Assembly (NCBI GenBank): GCA_023101725.1 | Contig: JALJCO010009099.1 | Span: 124,001 to 188,000 of the forward strand | From: Atherinomorus stipes | Lineage: Eukaryota > Chordata > Actinopteri > Atheriniformes > Atherinidae | Length of the DNA stretch: 64,000 bases | Direction: 5' to 3' | In this document: positions 47,857 to 57,995 of the stretch, piece after piece | Layout of the letters: each line of letters opens with the position of its first letter | Numbering within the stretch: position 1 is the stretch's first letter | Program-made: the position numbers and the translations under genes | Notes under the pieces: generated by a model | What the model was told of the DNA's origin: nothing | Databases searched by the model: none | What the model saw: the letters and a program-made list of their open reading frames with translations, nothing else

Positions 47857-48335
47857 GGCTGTGTCCAAATGTCCACCCTACTCCCTAACCACTACATAGA
47901 GCTGCATTACTGTATATAGCACACTATATAGTGAACTCATTCTTCTGGCAAATGAGCATGAAGCTGACTGTTTTTTCCTTGCCGCAGATCCGTGTTTACT
48001 AGCTGTTACCGCAATAACCATGGTGGCAACCGTGACACACGAAAAGATTTCATTCCAGATCAAATCCATGATTTTTTGTGAAAGTATTTTGTTTCCATAT
48101 ATTTTATTCTATTCCTTTTTTTTTCTTTTCTTTTTTCCACCACCCTGTGTTTGCCTCTACCATTCAGCGCTCCAACCCGCAATGCATATTGACCCATCTA
48201 GAGACCATTGAAGCTCACTAATTTTCAAGATACATTATGGGTAATTTTGAGCGCGGACATTCGGTCACCCCTACAAAATGGCATGATCCCTACGTAGAGC
48301 AATATGTCGGGAATAGGGTGTACATTCAGACAGCC
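47857..48335. mobile_element. Harbinger-like MITE, 479 bp
   Basis: Ends are GGCTGTGTCCAAATGTCCAC and, complemented, GGCTGTCTGAATGTACACCC. They are flanked by CAA on both sides (47,854-47,856 and 48,336-48,338), a 3-bp duplication. The interior has CTACTCCC/GGGAATAGGG and a TATATAG-CACTATATAGTG section, typical of the fish GGCTGTGTCC MITE family. Confidence 0.65.
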
Positions 48336-48338
48336 CAA

Positions 48339-48583
48339 TTCTATCTGCTAAGTTAATTGGGCATGGCTAAAGAAGATAGCTTTATGGTAGCTTCATTCCT
48401 TCTCCAGGAAACACACACACATTCGTGTTGGGTTTCATAAAGGTTCTTTTGTTTTGCTTTTTACCCACACATATCTTTTAAGTTGGTTTTAGCTCAGTAA
48501 AGCATTCCTGGTTTCATTTATTGAAAAGTACAAGATCAAGTTTAATAGACATTGTGGCACATTATCTGTTTTGTGTATGTATG

Positions 48584-48622
<39 letters not shown>

Positions 48623-50540
48623 TATGTACAGTATATTGGTAACAATAAATTCTACTTTTGAAATTTCAAGAATTGCATTATACTGTTTGCTTTACTACCA
48701 TTTTCATTTCATCTTCAGTTTCAAATGATTCTTAAATAATTGCATTATTTGTTGTTTTTAACTTTAAAAAGTCTGGTAAAGCAGTGACGCATAAAGTTGG
48801 CAGGAAAAGGGAGATAGATGGTAGAAAACATTTCTAGTTTCTAAGATTCCAAACAACAAAACTCTTCAATATCTATGCATATCTATTGTTCACTCATAAA
48901 AAAATAATAAAATAAAATACTTGAGCTGATAATAAATTTTAAATGGTTTCCCCATCGGAGAAAGGTATCAGTCTGCTCTTGTAAAACACAACTGTAAATA
49001 GGAAGATGAAATTTATTAGCCTGGAACGGAGTCAATCTAGTAAATGCTGAATAGCAGAAGAAGAGAGGAGCAGGACTGGAATTATCTAGGCCACTCAAAG
49101 GGACGTGTGGTCAGGGACGGACGGGGCGGTGCTCGCTTTGGGCCAGGTCTGTTGTGAAGGTCATGTGAAAGTGGAATGTGGCTGAGCTGGATCCATGCCA
49201 GGGGCTGTTTTCAGTCAAGAAAGCTCATATACTTTTTTTTAAACAAAGTGAAAACTGTGTGCCACTTGGGAAAGATTATTTCTCCTTGTTTCAATAACGT
49301 CCAGGTTATTTGAATAATTGGGTTTCTGAAGTATGAGATGCTATCTTGCCACAGGACAAATCTAATTGTTTTCTTTCGTCGGACAATGTACTTTTTCAAC
49401 CAACTTCAAGTGACATAATGAGAAACTGAGCTTTCGCATGCTACATAACCAGACCAACAATTACCTGACAATCACTGTTAAGCTTTGGAGATACAGGGGA
49501 ATGCGTCACTCAGCAGGAAGCTGACAGTGTGCGCTAACTCAGCAAGCTACATGCAAAATCAGAAAGTAATGAGAGTCCCAGAAGTGAAATGTGTGTACTA
49601 CATTAAGACATACACACATGGAGAGGGAAGAACTATGAGGATAAGCAAACACATGAGCGGAGACAGGAGGCACAGTCTGGTCTAGTTGCCTCAAAACTCT
49701 TAAATGAATTACCAAAAAGCTAATAAAGTGATATGTCAACAAAATAACAAAGAGCAACAACAGGACAGGCAGAGTTGCATAACGTCTATGTTTGGTTTAG
49801 ATGGGCTGCTTGTATTGTGTCAACTAGACTATTGTTTCCACCCACGTCACTGACTCACAATCTTAGGTGTTGCAAGAAGAAAACAGGAGATGATGTCATG
49901 ATGAGTGATAAAGGAAAGACTGGGAGCACGTTGAGGAAAGAGGACACCATGTTGTGTGAGGTTACAATGCTTTTATCAAGTGTAGAAAGCAACCAGAACT
50001 GTGTGGAACTCACTGTAGTAGGTGGTTTGGGGTCTGATTCAAATCAAAATTTAATGAGTTAGCCCAAAGCTCCTCAAATCAGATTTAGCGTCGTCTCATA
50101 CATCGCTGACAGCATGTAACACATAGCACATGAAGTTGGGTTCAAACTGGCAGTAAGTTTCACATAATAATAGTAGAAATACTTGGATTCTTTTCAGGTA
50201 GAAATATGAATATAGCCCATGGCTGAGTTTCTAGAACATATCGCCTGTTGCAGAATCACTTTAAAAACCACATCTGATTTCAGACTCCTGCAACATATGA
50301 ACCTGCAATATGAACTCCTTCTAATATAGCCCCATCTTGCTTTATGACGCAGGGCAGATGTGCGTGCACCAGATGTTATCATATTTTCATTCCTTGTCTG
50401 ACCCAGACTTTTTGTTTATTTATTTTTACATTTTGCTATCAGGGAATCTCCTCAGTTTAAGTGTAAACACATAATTTACATAACTATTACCAGAAAAATG
50501 TACCAGCACTTGTTCTGGAGAGAAATTTAAGCCAATATCC
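48339..50540. other. Unique AT-rich sequence with a (GTAT)n(AT)n tract
   Basis: A microsatellite lies at 48,575-48,619. No gene, RNA or recognisable element was seen in the rest. Confidence 0.5.
48575..48619. repeat. (GTAT)n(AT)n microsatellite
   Basis: About four GTAT units followed by roughly fifteen AT units. Confidence 0.95.
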
Positions 50541-50544
50541 TTAA

Positions 50545-50935
50545 AGGTCCAGTGTGTAACAGTATCAAAGGTCAATAAAAAGAAAATAAAAAAAAACAAT
50601 AATATATAATTAAAAACTGCACCCCCTTTGAAATTTAAAACTGCAGTACCAGCTTTGTTTAACAGGAGCTAGAGCACCATTTGGAATAAGTAACGCCTTG
50701 AGAGGACCACAGAAGAAAAGAATATACATGTACACAATACTGAAGTAGTTGCCTGTAGTACAGTACAGTCATTGCTGCAGTTGAGGCTACTGGATCCACT
50801 CAGATGAATATACTATGTCTGTAAGAATTTTGTCCACTGATGGCCACCGACAATTCACAATGTGCTTGGCATTTGAAGTCATTTCGATGCCCATATTTAC
50901 CAATTAAATGTCACTAATTAATACACACAGGACCT
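50545..50935. mobile_element. piggyBac-type TTAA-flanked MITE
   Basis: Flanked by TTAA on both sides (50,541-50,544 and 50,936-50,939). Ends are AGGTCCAGTGTGTAACAG and, complemented, AGGTCCTGTGTGTATTAA. TTAA target sites are the signature of piggyBac transposition, so class is inference from that. Short and non-coding. Confidence 0.65.
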
Positions 50936-51056
50936 TTAAGAGTAATCCTGTGTGACAAACATAACATTGCCTTGTTTTAGGCAAGACGGTGTTATGACCT
51001 CTTCTATTCTGCCTTTGATCCTCACATGCAAATGCAAATGTTTGAGTTTTGGTTAA

Positions 51057-51661
51057 AGTTGTACTTCCGTGGTCATTTCATTAATATTTCTGTGTTCTCC
51101 ATTATTATTGAATGCATTCTGCATCGTTTCTGTTTAAAAAAACCTTCTGGTTGCTTAGTATCCAGCTGTATTTGTATACTAGAAGAAAGGCTTGTGGTCC
51201 AACGGCAGGCTTTTCCGGGTCCTTCTCATGAATTTCCGTCTGATTGGCTGCCTCCCATCAGTGTATGAAGGAAGCTCCGCCCTCCGCTCTTATTTTGCTA
51301 CAGACAGGAAATAGAGCCGACAAACAAGTTTGTTCCGCCATGCTAACAAACAGTTAACTAATTAGCTTCTCAACTCCGAAGCTACAGTCGTGCCGTCTTT
51401 ACTTCTAGTGTGTAGTGGAGGGTTACCTGCCTTCCAATGGACAGATAGAAACCCCACGTGGGATACGCTATTTGCAATGTTACGTAGAAGTGCAAGGCTG
51501 TTCCCGATTCGCTCTTCTCTTCGTATTGTTTCTGTGATGAGGAAGCACAGCCGACTGGGGGGAACGCAACGCTAGCAAGTCAGCATGTGTAAGTAAACAA
51601 GGGGAAACCCTCCGTATTTCAGAAGGAGCAAGTTAAATGGGTTTTCAGTGGAAGGAGGCCT
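51057..51661 (+). mobile_element. 605-bp TTAA-flanked element, copy A
   Basis: Flanked by TTAA on both sides (51,053-51,056 and 51,662-51,665). Ends AGTTGTACTTCCGTGG and, complemented, AGGCCTCCTTCCACTG are weak inverted repeats. It is the same length as copy B (56,290-56,894) and differs by about 16 bases by eye with no indel, about 97% identity. An open frame of 80 codons is shared with copy B only because the DNA is shared; no protein family is recognised. It is best read as a non-autonomous piggyBac-type MITE of recent activity. Confidence 0.7.
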
Positions 51662-51665
51662 TTAA

Positions 51666-53848
51666 AAAACTGAGATTTTCTCAAATGCTTTCTAAAAGTT
51701 TTGTTTGTCTTTTGCATGTTTAAAGCTTACTTTTTTCTGTCTCTTTTTCTTTAGATGCTGATAGCTTGGCTGTTGTCTGTGGAAACAATGCCACATTCAT
51801 TTGAAAAAAAAAAAGTTTTCTGAATTAATGAGATATAATCATCTTTAATTATTCTTTGAAATTCTGTAAATTTGGGTAAAAACATCCACTTGGATGCTGC
51901 TTCTAGATCCTTGCTTTTTCTTATTCATTCATTTATTTGTTAGTTATTGTTTCATTATAGCAATTTGTTTATTAAAAATGGCTTTTCATAGGAAATATTT
52001 AATGAATTCTAGAAAAGGACAAGCAGATTTTTTGTTGTAAAATTTTATTACCAATTCTCCAAAATAGTTTCTTTAAAAGAATAATAAAAAAAAAACTAAT
52101 CAGATTTCCTTTTATTTATTTTTAAACTTTTTTTTTAATTATCCACTTTAATTATTATGAACACAGTATGCTTTCAAAAGCATGTATTTGTCAAGAAATT
52201 GCACTCCCTTTGTCCATTTGCCCATTTACTCCAAAATATTTGATAAACTTATCAATATCAAAAAAATTACAAAGCTGATACAGATTCTTAATTTTAGATA
52301 AAAATTCAAGGAAACAGAAAACGTCTGTGAAAAAAATGTTGTGTAATTGATGCCTCAGAGACTGACAATCTCAAGATAGCATGTGACCTTTGGACCAACT
52401 GTTTACACAAAACATGCTCAATAAACTCAAAAAGTCCTGGAAGCTGGACGCTTTTTAACTTTTCTCTTCACCGGGTGTTGCATTAACTAATGTCACAGTC
52501 AATCCTCTCCAAAAAAGGAATATCAAAACAACTTCAGGTAAAAAAAAAAACTGAGATGTAACTTTATCTATTGATTTAAGAAAATGGTACAGTACTTCTT
52601 TGAATCACTTAGTCATTTCATTTGAAAAATGGCTTCAGCTGATAACTATTTGTAGACGTGTTAAAATGGAAATGATGGTAGAACTGGTTTGTTACTGAAA
52701 AATACCCGCACCACCGCTATCGCTTTGGCGTGAAAGTATGAGACGATTCTTCATGCAATCTGCAGCTTTTTTTTGTGGTTTCATTCTAGAAAAACCCTCT
52801 GTTGCTGCTGAAACAGAAATGAATGCTCATGTCTTTGTGATGCCCGAGTACCAAATGAAACATTTGAATTTTACTTCTTAAGATCAACTTTGAGAAACTA
52901 GTTCATTTTTTTTCTTTTTATCAGGTGTGAACAGAAAAAGCAAGATAAGTGGCAAAGATAGAGGTGGAGGAGCTGAATGAGTCCAGAATGTGTCAGCGGC
53001 TTGAAGCCTGTTAAAAGTTTAGTGTGGTTGAAGCAGAAAATCGAGAAGTGGGGTTTTGTGTTGTGTGCTATACGCCTGCTGGCAGCCCTTCTGGCTCAGA
53101 TTCACAAATGCTTTTTTGGCCACTTTCAGATAGGTCCAAAGCAAACACTAATGGTTCTGCTTACTGAGCGTAAAACATATGTGTCAGCCTACTCAGGCAC
53201 CGACAGCACTGTTACAAAAAAGCAAGAAAGTGTCATAACCTTTCAAATTTGTTGATAAAGGAGCTATTTCAATAAGCCATACAAAACCAATAAATGGTAC
53301 CTTCAGGAAATATCACCTCATTACTATTATAGTACTGTTTGAGAAAAACAAAAGTGGTCTGATGTCATATAAAACATCAATGGGGCACCAGCAGTGGAAA
53401 ATATAAAGTCAAATGGGGTGCTCAAAAGTTAAAGTTTTGAAATGAATGATCAGATTGGAACAGATTCAGAATGCTACATATGTTTTAAAAATAAATGAAG
53501 GAAGACAACAGCTAAAACACATCAAGATGCTGATCATTTGGGCTTCACACAAGTTCACAAAGTCTGGTATACAACACTTTTTGAAGAAAAAAATTAAACA
53601 TTATAAAAAGTTTTTTTTTTTATTGCCAATATTTTAAAAGAAGGATAAAGATTGTTGTTTTGTAAGAATATATAAAAGAGTAAAAAACAAGTTTTAAAAA
53701 TCAAGACAAGTCTGACCCAATATCTTATGGATTCAGCTGATTAGTGGTAGAATTAAGTTGGTGGCGCAACATGGACATTCATCGGCTGAGAAAATAGGGA
53801 TCAAGTAAACAAGTGTTGCAAAAGCAACATGGTGTAAATATGACTAAA
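51666..53848. other. AT-rich, no recognisable gene or repeat
   Basis: Homopolymer A and T runs are frequent. No element termini or exons could be supported. Confidence 0.5.
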
Positions 53849-53970
53849 TACACTCCCTGGCCACTTTACCAGGTAGACCTGCTCTATTGCATGATAACAC
53901 AAATATATAATCAGCCAAGCACATGGCAGAAACTCAGCATATTTAATAATAAAGACAGGGTCAAGACAAC

Positions 53971-54378
53971 ATGATGAAATTCAAACTGAACATTAGAATG
54001 AGGAGAATGAGTATTTCAGAAACTGCTGATCTACTGGGATTTCCATACACAACCATCTCTAAGGTTTCCAGAGAATGGTCTAAAAAAGAGAAAATATCCA
54101 GTGAGCAGGACTTGTCTGAACCAGAATGTCTTGTTGATGTCAGAGCAGAATTTACAGACTGGTTGGAGATGATAGAAAGGCAACAGGAAGTCAAGTAAGC
54201 GCTGGTTCAAACAAAGGTCTGCAGAATAGCACCTATGAACACATATGTCCAACCTTGAAGCAGATGGGCTCCAGCAGCAGAAGACCACACCGGGTGCACC
54301 AAAACTGGACAATAGAGGATGGACAAAACATTGTCTGGTCTGATGACTCTCCATTACAGCTCCATGTCCAGATGGTAG
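53971..54378 (+). pseudogene. Tc1 transposase, N-terminal and first catalytic region
   Basis: The frame from 53,971 reads ISETADLLGFPYTTISKVSR, then a WSKKEKISSE segment and LVDVRAEF, matching the helix-turn-helix region of fish Tc1 transposases (SISEIADLLGFSRTTVSRVYREW type). After a stop it continues in another frame to NWTIEDGQNIVWSDDSP, which contains the first catalytic Asp (VWSD). Deletions and stops make it non-functional. Confidence 0.8.
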
Positions 54379-54379
54379 A

Positions 54380-54760
54380 CTAAGAATGAGCTGTATGCAC
54401 AACTCCACTACTTCCTGAATTTAATCTGGCAAAGTTTGCCAGGAGGGCCCAGGCAGGTTTTGATCCCCAGACTACCAGGTGAGAGTCACACACGTTTACC
54501 AGTAGGCCAAAGGGATATCTCTGTGGCATGATCTATTGGAGGCATAGTGACAGGACCCCACACTGTCATATTAAGCCAGCTTCTTTGTTTCCTGTCTTTC
54601 ATTACTCAACAAATTGATCAAGGTGTGCCTGACCTCGGTAACCGCAACAGGAAGGGCCAAACACACTTGGGTTAATCAGTATGTCCAGTAATTAAAGACA
54701 GGAAACATAGGAGCTGGCTTAAGTTCAGGAAGTAGTGGAATTGTTCGTAGAGCCCATTAG
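54380..54760. mobile_element. Palindromic MITE nested in Tc1 element
   Basis: The long inverted arms include CTCCACTACTTCCTGAAT (54,403-54,420) with complement near 54,723-54,740, and AAGCCAGCTTCTTTGTTTCC (54,573 onwards) with complement at 54,702-54,721. The left arm is split by a tRNA-like insertion at 54,425-54,570. Without that insertion it would be about 235 bp, mostly hairpin. Confidence 0.6.
54425..54570 (-). mobile_element. tRNA-like SINE-type copy inside the palindromic MITE
   Basis: On the minus strand: A box TGGCCTACTGG (54,499-54,509), B-box-like GGATCAAAACC (54,456-54,466), and the shared tail TGCCTGGGCCCTCCTGG. Upstream it has GTCCTGTCACTATGCCTC, as in the 4.4-kb copy. TTAA lies on both sides (54,421-54,424 and 54,571-54,574), and the un-split right arm of the host MITE has a single TTAA there, so TTAA behaves like a target duplication. 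Confidence 0.6.
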
Positions 54761-54890
54761 GTGGAAACACAATGAAACATGGATCGATTCTGCCTTATAT
54801 CAATGCTTCAGGCTGGTGTAATGATGTGGGGTATGTTTTTCTGGCACACTTTGGGCCCCTTCGTACCAACTGAGAATCATCCAGGGTGCA

Positions 54891-55457
54891 GTCACACCAA
54901 GATGGTCCAGGGGACTTGGTTCGATTAGGCCAGGAATTCTAGAAAACATGTTTTTCACCTTTTGTTTAGGTTTACTCTCACACTACATCACACTTAACTC
55001 AAACACGGTTTGCAAAGGACAATATTCCTCAAACCACCACTGACCAAGAAAAAAAAAAGCAGTTAGATGAAAATTTGGATCATGACTTGGCTAGGACCAA
55101 AAACAGCTTGTTCATAGCAAGTAAACAATGAAGCAATACCAACTTTATGCAGTCTTGAGGTTTCTGTTTCTACTTTTGTGTCAAAACCTTGTGTGATTTT
55201 CAGAAGAAACCATCCAGTATGGGGCAGTAAGCTATCCCACATGCCACTATCACTTCCCCTCATTCCATGTTCTTGCACATGGCAAGCAAACTGCACCAGG
55301 AAACACTTGCAAGCGAACCAAGACCCCCAGTTTTCAAGCATACCAGAGTTCATTTCTTTGTTCCCCATTTGAGTGCAAATGAGTGTTCACACTACTACAA
55401 AAAAACTGTACTCTGTGGATAAGGACGAGGGTTGAACTAACCAGTATGAATGCACAC
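54891..55457. mobile_element. MITE nested in Tc1 element
   Basis: It interrupts the Tc1 sequence between GGGCCCCTTCGTACCAACTG and CACCACAGCCTACCTGAATA. Ends GTGCAGTCACACCAAG and, complemented, GTGTGCATTCATACTGG form a weak inverted repeat. A 101-codon minus-strand frame inside has no known motif. Confidence 0.5.
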
Positions 55458-55572
55458 TAACACACCACAGCCTACCTGAATATTGTTGCCGACCATGTCC
55501 ATCCCTTCATGACCACAGTGTAGCATCTTCTCATTGTCACTTCCAGCACAATGCCACGAAGCTCAAGTTCTT

Positions 55573-55888
55573 TTGTTTCTATTAAACCTTTATTTATACA
55601 GTTAAGAACATGCAGTCTCTCTTTCAAGCGAGACCTGTTTACCTAACATAGATGTCCTAAGACAGTGGGAGGAAACTGGAGTACCCAAAGAAAAACAATG
55701 CATATGTGTGGCAGGGCAAAGGGTAAAGGGCCTGGGAAGGGTTTGAACCCCAAGTCTGTTGGGTAAGAGCTATGCACGATGGATATGCCTGTGGCAGAGT
55801 AGCCAGTGCACATGATCACTTGGTAGCATAGTGGCAGGACTGTCAACTGTCACACAACTCCACAAAAAAAGGCCATTGCTCAAACCCC
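55573..55888. mobile_element. Third insertion: interspersed-repeat tail plus tRNA-like copy
   Basis: ATTAAACCTTTATTTATACA followed by CTCTTTCAAGCGAGACCTG (55,580-55,640) resembles a widespread fish repeat (AAACCTTTATTTAACCAGG … TTTCAAGAGAGACCTGG). It is followed by GGGAGGAAACTGGAGTACCC (about 55,668-55,687), a motif of V-SINE/DANA-like repeats, and by the tRNA-like copy. Confidence 0.45.
55700..55845 (-). mobile_element. tRNA-like SINE-type copy, diverged
   Basis: On the minus strand: B box GGGTTCAAACCC (55,740-55,751) within CTTGGGGTTCAAACCCTTCC, and the upstream block CCTGCCACTATGC with GATCATGTGCACTGGCTAC, shared with the copy at 4,425-4,550. The A box is decayed. Confidence 0.5.
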
Positions 55889-56140
55889 ACCCCAGCTGAG
55901 GCGCAAATCAGCAACCTTCTTGCAAAGTTCACTGTGCTCCAATGGCCTTCACAGTCACCAGATCTCAATCCAACAGAGCAGCTTTGGGATGTGGTGGAAC
56001 TGGAGATTCTCTTCATGGATGTGCAGCCGACAAATCTGCAGCAACAGTGTAGTGCTATCATGTCGACATGGAGCAAAATCACTTTGTTAAATCTATTCTG
56101 AAGAATTAAGGGAATTCTGAAGGTAAAACAACCTGGTACT
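55889..56140 (+). pseudogene. Tc1 transposase, C-terminal region
   Basis: The translation contains WPSQSPDLNPTEQLWDVVEL and later MDVQPTNLQQ, the conserved C-terminal part with the third catalytic acid (PQSPDLNPIE type). The middle Asp segment was lost at the third insertion. Frame changes occur before the right terminus. Confidence 0.8.
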
Positions 56141-56289
56141 AGCAAGGTGGACCTGACAAAGTGGCCAGCGAGTGAGTCTTTCAAAGCTCTGACTGCTGTC
56201 TACCAAAGGCGAGACACTGGTTAGCTATTAGTATTACACTCAGCCTTATATAAAAAGAAAAAAAAATACACCAAGAAACATGTGTTTAA

Positions 56290-56894
56290 AAGCCTCCTTC
56301 CACTGAAAACCCGTTTAACTTGCTCCTTCTGAAATACGGAGGGTTTCCCCTTGTTTACTTACACATGCTGACTTGCTAGCGTTGCGTTCCCCCCAGTCGG
56401 CTGTGCTTTCTCATCAGAGAAACAATACGAAGAAAAGGGCGAATCGGGAACAGCCTCGCACTTCTACGTCACATTGCAAATAGCGTATCCCTCGTGGGGT
56501 TTCTATCTGTCCATTGGAAGGCAGGTAACCCTCCACTACACACTAGAAGTAAAGACGGCACGACTGTAGCTTCGGAGATGATAAGCTAATTAGCTAAGTG
56601 TTTGTTAGCATGGCGGAACAAACTTGTTTGTCGGCTCTATTTCCTGTCTGTAGCGAAATAAGAGCGGAGGGCGGAGCTTCCTTCATACACTGATGGGAGG
56701 CAGCCAATCAGACGGAAATTCATGAGAAGGACCCGGAAAAGCCTGCCGTTGGACCACAAGCCTCTCTTCTAGTATACAAATACAGCTGGATACTAAGCAA
56801 CCAGAAGGTTTTTTTAAACAGAAACGATGCAGAATGCATTCAATAATAATGGAGAACACAGAAATATTAAAGAAATGACCACGGAAGTACAACT
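56290..56894 (-). mobile_element. 605-bp TTAA-flanked element, copy B (inverted)
   Basis: Reverse-complement of copy A at 51,057-51,661, same length, about 97% identical by eye. Flanked by TTAA on both sides (56,286-56,289 and 56,895-56,898). The sequences beyond the TTAA differ from those around copy A, so this is an independent insertion and not an arm of one large palindrome. Confidence 0.7.
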
Positions 56895-56898
56895 TTAA

Positions 56899-57595
56899 AA
56901 AAATAGCTGCTTTTGCATTTTGTGTGCTTTATAAGTATCATAGCTAAGACAGACATGTTAATGGACTGCCTTTATGACAGAGTTGTTTGATATTCAAAGA
57001 TGCCAATAATTGTGTTTCATTTGAAAAGATTGTTATCTTTGATGCTCTGTGTACTGTGATGTAGTAAATGTCAGTATACTTGGTAAAACAAATGTTTTCA
57101 AATGCTGTCAGGTAAACTAACGTGATGTTTTCCTGATTTATTCAGCTCTGTTAGAGGTCAAGGCTGCATTCTGATGTGAGTACTTTTTTTTTCTTTATCT
57201 TAGCAATGCTACTCTCTCACTCTGAATGACAGGTTCCACATAGACGAGGCAGCAATGGCCACAAGCGGGAGATTATGATGGTTTGATGAAAATGGCCATT
57301 GGTGAGATCTGTCATAGCCGAAGCTGGAATTCGACCTCCAGACACATGCAAGATCACAATTGCAGTTTAATGTTTTCAACATTGGTCCTTGTGTTATTAT
57401 AATGTCTCAGCAACTGACTCTAATCTAACTATCTGAGTACGCGCCACATATCCAGGTATTATCTTCAGAAAATATACATTTGCAAAATTCTTTCTGAACT
57501 ATTGAGTTTTGTTTATTTTAAAGAAGGCAGGAGGAATTTGAGCCCAGCTGGCAGGATGGAGGTTAACTTGCCCAAGTATATATAGACTGCTTTTT
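56899..57595. other. No recognisable gene or repeat
   Basis: Unique sequence. Nothing supported. Confidence 0.5.
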
Positions 57596-57995
57596 TACAG
57601 ACACTTAACTCCAATTAACCCTCATTCTCCTATTTGCCTATAATCACATTATCCCATGGTATTTGACTCTGTTTTTGTGTCCTACTGCTACATGACCAAA
57701 GAAGTGAGACAGTACGAGAACAAGCTTCTCCTTGTGCTGGATCTCCCAGTTGGCCTGAAAGGTATGCTATGGTCTCCTCTCTCTGTTTCTCTTTCCTCAC
57801 ACTCAGATCTCTTTCATTGCTCTCCTCAGGCTCTCCTCTTAGCTCTCTCCATTTGCTCCCTTGCTGCATATCTGAGTTCTGCCCTCAGGCCATGTCCAGC
57901 AGCAGACAACGCCTGATTCATGCCCTCAGTAGGCTGCTGTTGTCTCGCGACTATGCTACAACAGCTTTGGGCTTGAGAAAGGATTTATTTTAGTT
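57596..57995 (+). other. Open-frame-rich segment, uncertain
   Basis: Plus-strand frames of 74-86 codons and a minus-strand frame of 79 codons overlap here. The plus-strand segment TKEVRQYENKLLLVLDLPVG followed by a GTATGC donor-like site looks somewhat protein-like, but no family is recognised and no matching exons were found. Confidence 0.15.

Larger units (their letters stand above)
53851..56174 (+). mobile_element. Decayed Tc1-like transposon with three nested insertions
   Basis: Left terminus CACTCCCTGGCCACTTTACC (after TA at 53,849-53,850) and complement of the right terminus CACTCGCTGGCCACTTTGTC. The full element spans 2.3 kb against the roughly 1.3-1.6 kb usual for the superfamily, because it holds insertions at about 54,380-54,760, 54,891-55,457 and 55,573-55,888. 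The remaining pieces follow the expected Tc1 order: N-terminal DNA-binding region, the VWSD segment, the HPFMTT segment, and the PQSPDLNPTE segment. Confidence 0.85.

Noticed and set aside
51026..51268. Conserved protein shared by 51.1 kb and 56.8 kb
   Set aside because: The shared peptide is explained by the two copies of the same 605-bp repeat. No known protein family or codon-level constraint is visible.
54575..54718. Independent 144-bp TTAA-flanked MITE
   Set aside because: The inverted arms continue outside the TTAA sites (54,380-54,424 and 54,722-54,760), so this is the core of a larger palindromic MITE whose left arm was split.
51057..56894. A single large transposon with 605-bp terminal inverted repeats
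   Set aside because: Each 605-bp copy has its own TTAA on both sides and the outer flanks differ. Two separate insertions explain this better, although a composite element is not fully excluded.
57630..57995. Host exon pair near 57.7 kb
   Set aside because: A protein-like stretch and a weak donor exist, but frames overlap on both strands and no family is recognised. It is kept only as a low-confidence segment.
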